Assembly: GCF_038502225.1 (NCBI RefSeq)
Contig: NC_091341.1
Coordinates: 3,294,626-3,358,625 of the forward strand
Direction of reading: 5' to 3'
Source: Cherax quadricarinatus
Lineage: Eukaryota; Arthropoda; Malacostraca; Decapoda; Parastacidae
Length of the DNA stretch: 64,000 nt
The notes under the pieces were generated by a model. That model did not search any database. It had not been told where the DNA came from and was given only the letters and a program-made list of their open reading frames with translations. This document shows positions 43,873 through 53,446 of the stretch, in pieces. Numbering within the stretch: the first letter of the stretch is position 1; every line of letters begins with the position of its first letter. The position numbers were made by a program, and so were the translations under genes.

Positions 43873-45517
43873 CAGGACGTACCTACTGAAACTGCTGCTG
43901 CATAAGACCTACCTGCTGAAGCTGTTGCTGCATGAGACGTACCTGTTGAAGCTGCTGCTGCATAAGACCTACCTGCTGAAGCTGTTGCTGCATGAGACGT
44001 ACCTGTTGAAGCTGCTGCTGCATAAGACGAACCTGCTGAAGCTGTTGCTGCATGAGACGTACCTGTTGAAGCTGCTGCTGCACGAGACGTACCTGTTGAA
44101 GCTGCTGCTGCACGAGACGTACCTGTTGAAGCTGCTGCTGCACGAGACGTACCTGTTGAAGCTGCTGCTGCACGAGACGTACCTGTTGAAGCTGCTGCTG
44201 CACGAGACGTACCTGTTGAAGCTGCTGCTGCACGAGACGTACCTGTTGAAGCTGCTGCTGCACGAGACGTACCTGTTGAAGCTGCTACTGCACGAGACGT
44301 ACCTGTTGAAGCTGCTGCTGCACGAGACGTACCTGTTGAAGCTGCTGTTGCACGAGACGTACCTGTTGAAGCTGCTGCTGCTGCATAAGACGTACCTGCT
44401 GAAGTTGTTGCTGCATGAGACGTACCTGTTGAAGCTGCTGCTGCATGAGACGTACCTGTTGAAGCTGCTGCTGCATAAGACGTACCTGCTGAAGCTGCTG
44501 CTGCACGAGACGTACCTGTTGAAGCTGCTGCTGCACGAGACGTACCTGCTGAAGCTGCTGCCGCACGAGACGTACCTGCTGAAGCTGCTGCTGCACGAGA
44601 CGTACCTGTTGAAGCTGCTGCTGCACGAGACGTACCTGTTGAAGCTGCTGCTGCACGAGACGTACCTGTTGAAGCTACTGCTGCACGAGACGTACCTGTT
44701 GAAGCTGCTGCTGCACGAGACGTACCTGTTGAAGCTGCTGCTGCACGAGACGTACCTGTTGAAGCTACTGCTGCACGAGACGTACCTGTTGAAGCTGCTG
44801 CTGCACGAGACGTACCTGTTGAAGCTGCTGCTGCACGAGACGTACCTGTTGAAGCTGCTGCTGCACGAGACGTACCTGTTGAAGCTGCTGCTGCACGAGA
44901 CGTACCTGTTGAAGCTGCTGCTGCACGAGACGTACCTGTTGAAGCTGCTGCTGCACGAGACGTACCTGTTGAAGCTACTGCTGCACGAGACGTACCTGTT
45001 GAAGCTGCTGCTGCACGAGACGTACCTGTTGAAGCTGCTGCTGCACGAGACGTACCTGTTGAAGCTACTGCTGCACGAGACGTACCTGTTGAAACTGTTG
45101 CTGCACGAGACGTACCTGCTGAAGCTGCTGCTGCACGAGACGTACCTGCTGAAGCTGTTGCTGCATGAGACGTACCTGTTGAAGCTGCTGCTGCTTAAGA
45201 CGTACCTGCTGAAACTGTTGCTGCACGAGACGTACCTGCTGAAGCTGCTGCTGCACGAGACGTACCTGTTGAAGCTGCTGCTGCACGAGACGTACCTGTT
45301 GAAGCTGCTGCTGCACGAGACGTACCTGCTGAAGCTGCTGCTGCACGAGACGTACCTGTTGAAGCTGCTGCTGCACGAGACGTACCTGTTGAAGCTGCTG
45401 CTGCACGAGACGTACCTGTTGAAGCTGCTGCTGCACGAGACGTACCTGTTGAAGCTGCTGCTGCACGAGACGTACCTGTTGAAGCTGCTGCTGCACGAGA
45501 CGTACCTGTTGAAGCTG
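43873..45517. repeat. 30-bp satellite, about 55 copies
   Basis: Unit GAAGCTGCTGCTGCACGAGA plus CGTACCTGTT, exactly 30 bp except one unit with an extra CTG near 44374. Because 30 is divisible by three, frames stay in register. Plus gives Leu-Leu-Leu-His-Glu-Thr-Tyr-Leu-Leu-Lys for over 500 codons and minus gives Ser-Ser-Ser-Phe-Asn-Arg-Tyr-Val-Ser-Cys. Early units carry CATAAGACCTAC; the centre is nearly uniform. There are no spacers, so it is not a CRISPR-like array. Confidence 0.96.
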
Positions 45518-45778
45518 AAAACTTCATATATCACGAGCGTAACTAAACGCCAGCAATTAAGTCTTAATGACACCGCTTCCTCATAAAAAAGTTGACAAGC
45601 CTGCCTGGCAGCCTCATTAAGACTGAGCACGGCTGAGTGCCAACCCTCAACTAGTCTTGCAACTCCAATAGAGCGAAATAAAATTGATGGTGCCCGGAAG
45701 TGAGGCTACGAAGGTTGGCACTCAATGCAAGAGGGGAGTGGAAGAGGCTAGTGGATAAATTCAGACTATGCTGATGAC
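45518..45778. other. no recognised feature
   Basis: Short unique spacer between the satellite and a PLE fragment. Confidence 0.4.
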
Positions 45779-45985
45779 TAAGACATGTTCAACAATTGGA
45801 TATCTTTATTGTTGAAACGTTTCGCCTACACAGTAGGCTTCTTCAGTCAAATACAGTGCCAACAGGTGTAGTAACGAAGTAAAGATGATGTAATCAGCTC
45901 ATCAACTTTCGAGAAATAGTATTTGTGGTGGTCAGTCCCTCAGCCTGGAGAGTTGACCTGCATGGAGCTGAACATCATATAGCGA
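45779..45985 (-). mobile_element. Penelope-like terminal repeat P1 fragment
   Basis: Minus strand: CTGAAGA (45840-45846), stem GCCTAC/GTAGGC, GAAACGTTTCAACAATAAAG, then GTTGAACATGTCTTAG. The GAGGGACTGACCACC block lies upstream. Same layout as 19073-19282. Confidence 0.75.
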
Positions 45986-46256
45986 ACAACAGTGTTACCA
46001 GAGGCCGTGAGCCAGGAGGCCTAGTTTCCGGGCGGGTGGCGGGGGGGGGGGGATGAACCCAGGAACCATCAGTAGGTAAACAACAGGTTAATCACTGCCT
46101 CCACCACTGATCAGGCGCTGGTTGCTTGGTTATTTGCTCTTTTAGACAGTCAACTTGTCTGAGAGTCACTGAGTCATTCCACCTGTCAGCAACCAGTCAG
46201 GAAGACTAAGTCTCTAAAATAGGAATTAAACTAAACTCTCAGCCTATATACATAGG

Positions 46257-46440
46257 GACGAGTAAGACACTCGTGCGACAGTTAGGTATCCTAATTTTCA
46301 TAACATTTCAACTATACTCTAAGATTCGTGAGCTAAAGCAGCCAACTGTATTCGACTGACGGCCTACCGTGTAGGCGAAATGTTTCTGAAATAAATCTAC
46401 TCAACTGTAGCACATGTCTTACTCATCACCTGGTTGGTAT
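46257..46440. mobile_element. Penelope-like P1 inverted pair, diverged
   Basis: Left: GAGTAAGACACTCGTGCGAC then AGTTAGGTATCC. Right: CTGACGGCCTACCGTGTAGG, CGAAATGTTTCTGAAATAAA and CACATGTCTTACTCATCACC. The core is degraded but the stem is kept by GCCTAC/GTAGGC. Confidence 0.65.
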
Positions 46441-46925
46441 TATGTAGCAGTATTATAATAATACTGATAGATATACATACTTCTCAGTGTGAGAGATATA
46501 CATACTTCTCAGTGTATACACTGAATCAGGAACACAGTGTATACACTGATGTGAATATTTTGCCCCCCACTGTAAACTTTCACGCAAGTTACCCTCACTG
46601 GGTCATGAGAACCAGGCCAAAGCAGGCTAAACGAGGTCATTACTAAGGTCACGCAGGTAGACGCTTCTCGGAGGTCATCTATAGTGAATTGTGACCCCTG
46701 ATAATCTTCCTCATTCTCTTTATCCAACAAGAGTATCTCAAGGGCGGAATTTCTACGTTGAGGCAGCGAGGATTCGCCTCTGCTGACTAGCTTGTCTTAA
46801 GACCCAAGTGATTGACGCTGCGTGGAGGTGTGGCAGACATGTGGCTGGTGGTGTGGCAGACATGTGGCTGGTGGTGTTCAGTGTACACTGTGGGGGTTAT
46901 GTGCTCTGACGTATGTTGCATTATG

Positions 46926-46983
<58 letters not shown>

Positions 46984-47397
46984 ACAGAGAATTATATAAA
47001 TAAGAGAGCAGGCAAAGAGGCGTCTCTTGAATTATAAATAAGAGATAAGGGGAGACGCGAGACAGAATAGAGAGAGAGATAAGAGAAGGTTTAAATGTAA
47101 AGGTAAGAGAAAATGAAAGGTAATAAAAGGAAGAAATAATAATAGAAATGAAAAGAGAGGAATAAAGAGGGGAAACGTGAATAATGAGATGGAATAGAGA
47201 GAGGGAACTAAAAGAAATAATAAAAATTGACTTGAGGCAAAAAAGAAGAGCAACTTGAATGAAAATAAAGACAGGTGAGAGGGCAAGGAGGAGAGGTAAG
47301 AGGGAATAATGAAGGATGAGAGAGAGAGAGAAATGGAACACATTGAATAAGAGGAAACTGAGAGATCAATAAAAGTCTCCATAACACCAGCTTCACA
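46441..47397. other. no gene; small repeats and (TG)n(GA)n
   Basis: ATATACATACTTCTCAGTGT is duplicated near 46472-46520. TGGCAGACATGTGGCTGGTG is duplicated at 46830-46875. (TG)n lies at 46928-46961 and (GA)n at 46963-46984. The remainder is polypurine and gives a stop-free minus frame. Confidence 0.6.
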
Positions 47398-47533
47398 CCT
47401 GACGGAGGGTGAAGTGACGGAGGGTGAAGTGACGGAGGGTGAAGTGACGGAGGGTGAAGTGACGGAGGGTGAAGTGACGGAGGGTGAAGTGACGGAGGGT
47501 GAAGTGACGGAGGGTGAAGTGACGGAGGGTGAG
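47398..47533. repeat. 15-bp minisatellite, 9 copies
   Basis: GTGACGGAGGGTGAA repeated nine times almost perfectly. Confidence 0.97.
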
Positions 47534-47611
47534 GGATGAAGGGACATGTAGAAAGGAAGGAAAAGTGCGGGAAAGAAAGGGAGAGTGACGGGGATTATAG
47601 TGGGCCTATAG

Positions 47612-48222
47612 TAGATGGGCTGGGGAGGCGAGGTGGTGGGCTTGGTAGGCGAGGTGGTGGGCTGGGGAGGCGAGGTGGTGGGGTGGGGCGGCGCGGTGGT
47701 GGGCTGGGGAGGCGAGGTGGTGGGCTGGGGAGGCGAGGTGGTGGACTGGGGAGGCGAGGTGGTGGACTGGGGAGGGGAAGTGGTGGGCTGAGGCGGCGAG
47801 GTGGTGGACTGGGGAGGCGAGGTGGTGGGCTGGGGAGGCGAGGTGGTGGACTGGGGAGGGGAAGTGGTGGGCTGAGGCGGCGAGGTGGTGGACTGGGGAG
47901 GCGAGGTGGTGGGCTGGGGAGGCGAGGTGGTGGGCTGGGGAGGCGAGGTGGTGGACTGGGGAGGCGAGGTGGTGGACTGGGGAGGCGAGGTGGTGGACTG
48001 GGGAGGGGAAGTGGTGGGCTGAGGCGGCGAGGTGGTGGACTGGGGAGGCGAGGTGGTGGGCTGGGGAGGCGAGGTGGTGGACTGGGGAGGGGAAGTGGTG
48101 GGCTGAGGCGGCGAGGTGGTGGACTGGGGAGGCGAGGTGGTGGACTGGGGAGGCGAGGTGGTGGACTGGGGAGGCGAGGTGGTGGACTGGAGAGGCGAGG
48201 TGGTGGACTGGAGAGGCGAGGA
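47612..48222. repeat. 21-bp GGCGAGGTGGTGGACTGGGGA minisatellite region
   Basis: About 29 units of GAGGCGAGGTGGTGGACTGG (21 bp, plus one G), with a recurring higher-order variant containing GGGGAAGTGGTGGGCTGAGG. The minus frame gives Thr-Thr-Ser-Pro-Pro-Gln-Ser repeats. Confidence 0.95.
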
Positions 48223-48299
48223 GAATGAAGTAATAATGAAAGAGGGGAACAACTGGAAAATGGGAGTGGGGGAGGAAGGGGAAACGGGAGATGGGTGGG

Positions 48300-48600
48300 G
48301 AGAAGGAGAGGAGAAGATGACTGAGGAGAGGGAGGGGAGAAGATGACAGAGGGAGGGGAGAAGATGACTGAGAGGGAGGGAAGAAGATGAGTGGGGAGAG
48401 GGAGGAGAAAAGATGTGTGGGGGTGAGAGGGAGAAGATGAGTGGGAAGAGGGAGGGGAGAAGATGATTGGGGAGAAGGAGAGGAGATGACTGAGGAGAGG
48501 GAGAGGAGATGACGACTGAGAGGGAGGGAAGATGATGAGTGGGGAGAGGGAGGGGAGAAGATGAGTGGGAAGGAGGAGGGGAGAAGGAGAGGAGAAGCAG
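48300..48600. repeat. GGGAGAAGATGA polypurine repeat
   Basis: Loose repeats of GAGAGGGAGGGGAGAAGATG, 20-30 bp apart. The whole region 47040-48610 is purine-rich on plus. Confidence 0.8.
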
Positions 48601-49150
48601 CATCCCGAACATACTAATAACGCATCAAAGAACTGCCGCCGCCACGCCCCTCTGTAACGAGAGAGAGAGAGAGAGAGTGAGAAAGTGAGAGTGAGAGTGT
48701 GAATGCACGACTACCTCAGTATCTTCACTCACACTGACTAAACACTGTCAAGACAGAATAAAATGCATAAACTCTTATAGACTTATGAAGACATGTAGAA
48801 AATAAGACCTAAGCATGGTATTATAAACCTTGGTAATAAATACTGACAAATTGCTTTAGGACAAGTTAGCAAACACAGGTCACCACGCCTCTCTCACACC
48901 TCACTCTCAGCCTATACTGTCTTTTTAACATTTGTATGTTGGAAGTGATCAAGGTCCCAGGACCCAAACGTTTTCAGATAAATACGTCCTAGTGTTTGCT
49001 CACTTGTCTTGCTAAACCAAGACCTAAGCATAAATACGTAGCGTTATCGAAAGACCAACTACCCTACTACTACAACTAATACTGCTACTACAGATAAAAC
49101 CACCACCATCACTATTATTAATACTACTGCTACCACCGCTGATACTACTA
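48601..49150. other. no gene; possible PLE scrap and triplet tract
   Basis: A short GA run at 48659-48678. GATCAAGGTCCCAGGACCCA-AACGTTTTC near 48948-48980 has a GGTCC/GGACC stem before AAACG and may be a decayed PLE end. An ACTACTACA tract is at 49060-49150. Confidence 0.4.
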
Positions 49151-50275
49151 GTTGTGTACGAATGGTATATAATACCGACAAGATGAGAGTAAGACACATG
49201 TGCAACATCTGGGTATCTTTATTGTAGACGTTTCGCCATCCAGTGGCTTTATCAATACAAATTCCAGGACATAACTTGAAGACAGTAGAACTATGTACAG
49301 AAGATGAGGTAATCAGTCCCTCAACCTAGGAGTAGGTGCAAACAGCACCATAGTCGTGGAGATTCTGGAATTTGTATTGATAAAGCCACTGGATGGCGAA
49401 ACGTCTACAATAAAGATACCCAGATGTTGCACATGTGTCTTACTCTCATCTTGTCGGTATTATATACCATTCGTACACAACTTGTCAGACACTGCAACAT
49501 CATGGAATCTTAATTCTGAGGACATGTACATAACCTTCACAACTACGACAACTACTACTACAACTAACCCATCTCTTTGGGAAGGACCTACTTCCACTGG
49601 GGAATCCCGCCCACCAGTGAATTTGCCCTCGTCTGCTTCACCTGACGTTACTATATAAGCGCCAGGATTCTTTCTTCTGCTTCAGAATCTCCACGACTAT
49701 GGTGCTGTTTGCACCTACTCCTAGGTTGAGGGACTGATTACCTCATCTTCTGTACATAGTTCTACTGTCTTCAAGTTATGTCCTGGAATTTGTATTGATA
49801 AAGCCACTGGATGGCGAAACGTCTACAATAAAGATACCCAGATGTTGCACATGTGTCTTACTCTCATCTTGTCGGTATTATATACCATTCGTACACAACT
49901 TGTCAGACACTGCAACATCATGGAATCTTAATTCTGAGGACATGTACATAACCTTCACAACTACGACAACTACTACTACAACTAACCCATCTCTTTGGGA
50001 AGGACCTACTTCCACTGGGGAATCCCGCCCACCAGTGAATTTGCCCTCGTCTGCTTCACCTGACGTTACTATATAAGCGCCAGGATTCTTTCTTCTGCTT
50101 CAGAATCTCCACGACTATGGTGCTGTTTGCACCTACTCCTAGGTTGAGGGACTGATTACCTCATCTTCTGTACATAGTTCTACTGTCTTCAAGTTATGTC
50201 CTGGAATTTGTATTGATAAAGCCACTGGATGGCGAAACGTCTACAATAAAGATACCCAGATGTTGCACATGTGAT
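49150..50275. mobile_element. Penelope-like terminal repeats P1b: one inverted plus two tandem 418-bp copies and a third start
   Basis: 49150-49364 is antisense (GACGTTTCGCCATCCAGTGG). From 49365 the sense unit begins CTGGAATTTGTATTGATAAA and repeats at 49783 and 50201, a period of exactly 418 bp. The two complete copies appear identical by reading, including a 93-codon frame in each (49795-50076 and its equivalent). The third is cut at CACATGTG (50274) and runs into a triplet repeat. Each unit holds TTGATAAAGCCACTGGATGG then CGAAACGTCTACAATAAAGA, GTGTCTTACTCTCATCTTGT and a TATATAAGCGCC segment near its end. Confidence 0.85.
49377..49415 (+). ncRNA. hammerhead-like core, PLE P1b
   Basis: TTGATAA, a GCCA/TGGC stem with a five-base loop, then GAAA at 49398-49401 and CGTCTACAATA. 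Repeated at 49795 and 50213. Same U3/A8 state as family P2. Confidence 0.35.
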
Positions 50276-50535
50276 ACTACTAGTAGTAGTAGTGCTGCTA
50301 CTCTTACTATTGATAAATGGTTACTATTACTGCTAATATTATTACTACTACTACTACCACCCCTGGTACTACTATTTGTAGTAGTACTAGTGCTACTTCT
50401 CTTACTCTTGAGAAATGGTTACTGTTACTGCTACTATTAGTACTACTACAGCTATTATTACTACAACTACTACTACTACTGTTACTTCTACCACTACTAC
50501 TAATATTGCTGCTACTACTACTACTACTGTCGCGT
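50276..50535. repeat. TACTACTAGTAG/ACTACTACT triplet region
   Basis: Interrupted ACT/ATT triplets, with TACTCTTACTATTGATAAAT-type and TACTCTTGAGAAATGGTTAC segments giving a weak ~98-bp duplication. Confidence 0.75.
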
Positions 50536-50828
50536 TGATTATAGCAGGTCGTATAGTATATCAGGATGGTTATAGCAGGCTGTGTAGTATAGCAGGTTGA
50601 TTATAACATATGGTACGGTATATTAGACTGCTGCTAGCAGGTTGTGTGGTCTATCAGGTAGATTACAGCAGTTGGTGCAGTATACAAAGTGTAGTATATC
50701 GTGAAGACAACAGGTACATCCATTGCCGTCTTCAGCACGGGCCCGTGTGCAGCATACACTAGGCGCTGCTCGGTCATTACTCTCAGCATGACTTATGCTA
50801 CTCACGTGTTCTGTTGCATCTACATGTT
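50536..50828. other. no recognised feature
   Basis: GTATAGCAGGTTGATTATA-type words recur three or four times at about 50545-50680 (roughly 32-bp spacing), diverged. Confidence 0.45.
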
Positions 50829-50915
50829 GAATCTGTGGCAGCATCCTCGAGGCGCATCTGTGGCTGCATCCTCGAGATGCATCTGTGGCAGCATCCACGA
50901 GATGTATCTGTGATT
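50829..50915. repeat. 25-bp minisatellite, 3.5 copies
   Basis: ATCTGTGGCAGCATCCTCGA plus GATGC repeated with few changes. Confidence 0.9.
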
Positions 50916-50929
50916 CATCTGTTGCAGAT

Positions 50930-51020
50930 GGTGCTCATACATAGTGTTGAAAAAAGTCAGCTTGACCTGGGAGAATTCAATAGTATCAGCCTGAGCGGGG
51001 AGACTTCAGTAAGGTAATGA
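50930..51020. repeat. dispersed repeat family D fragment
   Basis: GTCAGCTTGACCTGGGAGAA and CCTGAGCGGGGAGACTTCAG then TAAGGTAATGAGG; two overlapping versions of the same block. Confidence 0.5.
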
Positions 51021-51027
51021 GGATAAC

Positions 51028-51330
51028 GGCAAGTGATGCTACGGCGGGAGGATACTGGAAAAGGAGGAATAGTGGTAAGTGAAGGAGGGCGAGTGGAAAG
51101 AGGAGGGTGGTGAGTGGAAAGAGGAGGAGGGTGAGTGGAAAGAGGGGGAAGAGTTTAGAGAGAGAAAGTATAAGTAGGAGGATCAGTGAAAAGACGAGGA
51201 TAAGTAGGAAGAAGATTGAGAAGACAAGGGGGATTAGTGGAAAGAGGAAGAGAATGAGGAATAAGAAATAATAGACAAGGAAGAATTTAAGTGAGAGGAA
51301 GAGACTGAGGAAGAGTAAGTCTCGTTGGTA
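51028..51330. repeat. GAGTGGAAAGAGGAGG polypurine repeat
   Basis: GTGAGTGGAAAGAGGAGGAG repeated loosely and decaying to the right. Confidence 0.75.
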
Positions 51331-52044
51331 AAATCTCAACAGCACAACAACAGTTGTGATCAGCGTCATTAATTGTTCACCTTCATTCTCTTATTCATAT
51401 TTTCATTGATGTTCTTTTAATTTTTCTCCTCTTTGCTTAACTTTCCTTCTCAGGAGGATCTTAACCCCCCCATCCCCCGCCTGCCTCCCCTCTTCCCCAG
51501 CCTCCCCATCCCCTCAGGCTCGACTCCATCAAGGAACACACTCCAGGGGGAAGGAAATGAAGGCTGTGTACGTGTTCCATGTCCGTGCCAGTGTTTAGGA
51601 AGAGTCCGTAGTGTTGTAACTTCTTGTTTATTGCTCTTATTATTGTCCTCTTGTTACTGCTTATATTTTGCTGCTGCTGCTGCTGCTGCTGTTATCGTCG
51701 CTGTTGCTTATGTTGCCGTTGCTTTTGTCACGATTGTTATTATCACAGTTGTTGTCGTTAGTTTTCAGTTGTCGTTTGTTCTCGTCGCTAGTGTGGCCAT
51801 TATTGTCATTGATTGTGCTGTTGTCAATACTGTTACTGTAAAAGTAGTAGCATTACTACTATTGCTGATGTTACCTCGGTGTTGCGGTAGTTGAAAGGGA
51901 GTGACAGGGATGTGATGATGATTTATCTTTTATGTTTGCCAACCAACTTCTGACACAACAGATGCTGTGTGTCGTGGGAACGAACACTTGCCAAACACAA
52001 ATAAATCCCTCTTCTAAGAATTTTGCTCCAAGCTGGGTGTTCCT
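51331..52044. other. no recognised gene
   Basis: CCCC-rich block at about 51460-51520 and a TGC-rich (CTGCTGCTG) stretch at 51660-51760. The 153-codon frame at 51433-51894 has no recognisable domain; its second half is low-complexity Leu/Val. Confidence 0.45.
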
Positions 52045-52195
52045 CCTAGGTGTTACACCCAGGTATTGCAAGGATTACTCCCAGGTATTGCATGTGTTAC
52101 ACCCAGGAGTTACATCCAGAAGTTATTCCCAGGTGTCACACCCAGGTGTTGCGTCCAGATGTTACATCCAGATGTTATTTATACCCAGGTGTAGA
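52045..52195. repeat. ACACCCAGGTGTTGC minisatellite, diverged
   Basis: About 9 units of TACACCCAGGTATTGC and TACATCCAGATGTTAT, 13-20 bp. Confidence 0.85.
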
Positions 52196-52520
52196 AGACT
52201 TGAGTGGTTGGAGCTACGTAGCGTAATTTATTTCCATTATATTCTACAGGCACTCATGGCACCTTCTTTCCTTCCAGGTATGAGAGACCGAAGTGCCAGA
52301 GTATTGCCAGCCGTCACCTGCTTCATGGCACAGTGTGGCACTAGTACTTAGATGCCAGAGTCCTCCCGGCTGTCACCTGCTACGAGGCATAGTTTAACAT
52401 TAGTCATTTATTGCGTATTTAGTACATTTAGTGTGGTCATATTGTCATTATTTAGTTCAGATGAGTTTTTTTTTTCACCAAAATTTACACGTTCTACTTT
52501 TTACCTAAAAAAATATAAAA
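52196..52520. other. no recognised feature
   Basis: AGAGTATTGCCAGCCGTCACCTGC and AGAGTCCTCCCGGCTGTCACCTGC (shown in part) are adjacent related segments at 52298-52382, suggesting a 58-bp duplication. Confidence 0.45.
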
Positions 52521-52521
52521 G

Positions 52522-52558
52522 GCATAATACCATGACTGGAATAATACACAAATAACCT
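52522..52558 (-). mobile_element. PLE family P3 end scrap
   Basis: CATAATACCATGACTGGAAT then AATACACAAATAACC is the inverse of the P3 terminal block, directly at the 3' end of LINE-E. Confidence 0.5.
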
Positions 52559-53020
52559 CCAGCCTCCTTTTTGTTGCAATGTTTAAAGCCCATGCCTCAC
52601 ACCCACGTGAAAGTGTTGATACTAGTATACATTTCGCTCTCTGTCCCCATAAACTTTTCTTCAGACGACTCAACACTCCACCTAACTTTGTGGCCTCGTC
52701 TGTCCCGTAGTTCACATCGTCATTCACAGACTCATTCCTTAACACATCCACTCTTAAATATTTAAATATATCCAGTTGATCCATATTACTTCTCTCCAGT
52801 CTGATATCCAGTGTTCTTTGCTTTTTTTTTTTTTGCCTCAGTTTTGTTATTTCTCTGTTCACTTTTAATCCCCTTTACTCCTCTTCCCAGATTCTAGCGC
52901 CAAGCTCTATCTTCTCTATAGACTTTCCTGAAAGTACCGTGTTATCTTCAAAAAGCAACTTGACAGCTTCCTCTTGGTATAGGAGTCACTAACTGTTTAC
53001 CCTCACACATCTTCCCACCC
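52559..53020 (-). mobile_element. LINE family E, C-terminal part (3' piece of split element)
   Basis: Minus strand, from 53020 down: VKLLFEDNTVLSGKSIEKIE (degraded FADD box), WEEE, then LRQKKKKQRTLDIRLE, FKYLRVDVLRNESVNDDVNY, GGVLSRLKKSLWGQRAKCIL and LSRGCEAWALNIATKRRLEV. The last words match the CETWALN.xxxRRLEV tail common to a large arthropod LINE group. The 5' piece of the same element is at 55090-55680. Confidence 0.7.
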
Positions 53021-53203
53021 ATCATCCCTAGCATTGACTTTTTTTACAATCCCATTCCCCCCCTCAAAGGAAAGACCTTAGTGCAGGTGAGAGGCTCTTC
53101 ATCCAAGGAACTGCATCTGTTATTCCCTTCCTAAACTGCGTCCCATTCTTTCCAGATGTTATATTACCCTTACGTACCTTAACCTGAACCTCACTATCCA
53201 CAT

Positions 53204-53446
53204 GGAATGAGACACTTGTGCAACATTTGGAAATCTTTATTGAGGAAACGTTTCGCAAGTCAGTGGCTTCTTCAGTCCGGTACAGTGCTCAGTCCAGCAA
53301 TCAAGATTGATGGACTGAACACATCGACTCCAGACTGAGGGACTGATTACCTCAAGCTACTCTTTATCTTCCACAGTTCTTCTCTATTGGACTGAAGAAG
53401 CCACTGGCTGGCAGAACGTTTCTTCAGTAAAGATTCCCAAATGTCG
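53204..53446. mobile_element. Penelope-like P1 inverted pair
   Basis: Left, antisense: GAGACACTTGTGCAACATTT, then GAAACGTTTCGCAAGTCAGT and CTTCTTCAG. Right, sense: CTGAAGAAGCCACTGGCTGG at 53392 with CAGAACGTTTC and AAATGTCG. It lies inside LINE-E and directly before LINE-D. Confidence 0.75.

Noticed and set aside
43873..45517. CRISPR-like array (30-bp direct repeats)
   Set aside because: Units are contiguous with no spacers, there are no cas-like genes, and the context is a eukaryotic retroelement landscape.
47032..48612. 526-codon minus-strand frame rich in Pro/Ser/Thr
   Set aside because: The plus strand is purine-rich and has few T bases, so minus-strand stops (TTA, CTA, TCA on plus) cannot arise. 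Two minisatellites make up most of it.
48948..48980. a further hammerhead core
   Set aside because: The GGTCC/GGACC stem is present, but GAAA reads CAAA and the CTGANGA part is unclear; too decayed to list as a motif.
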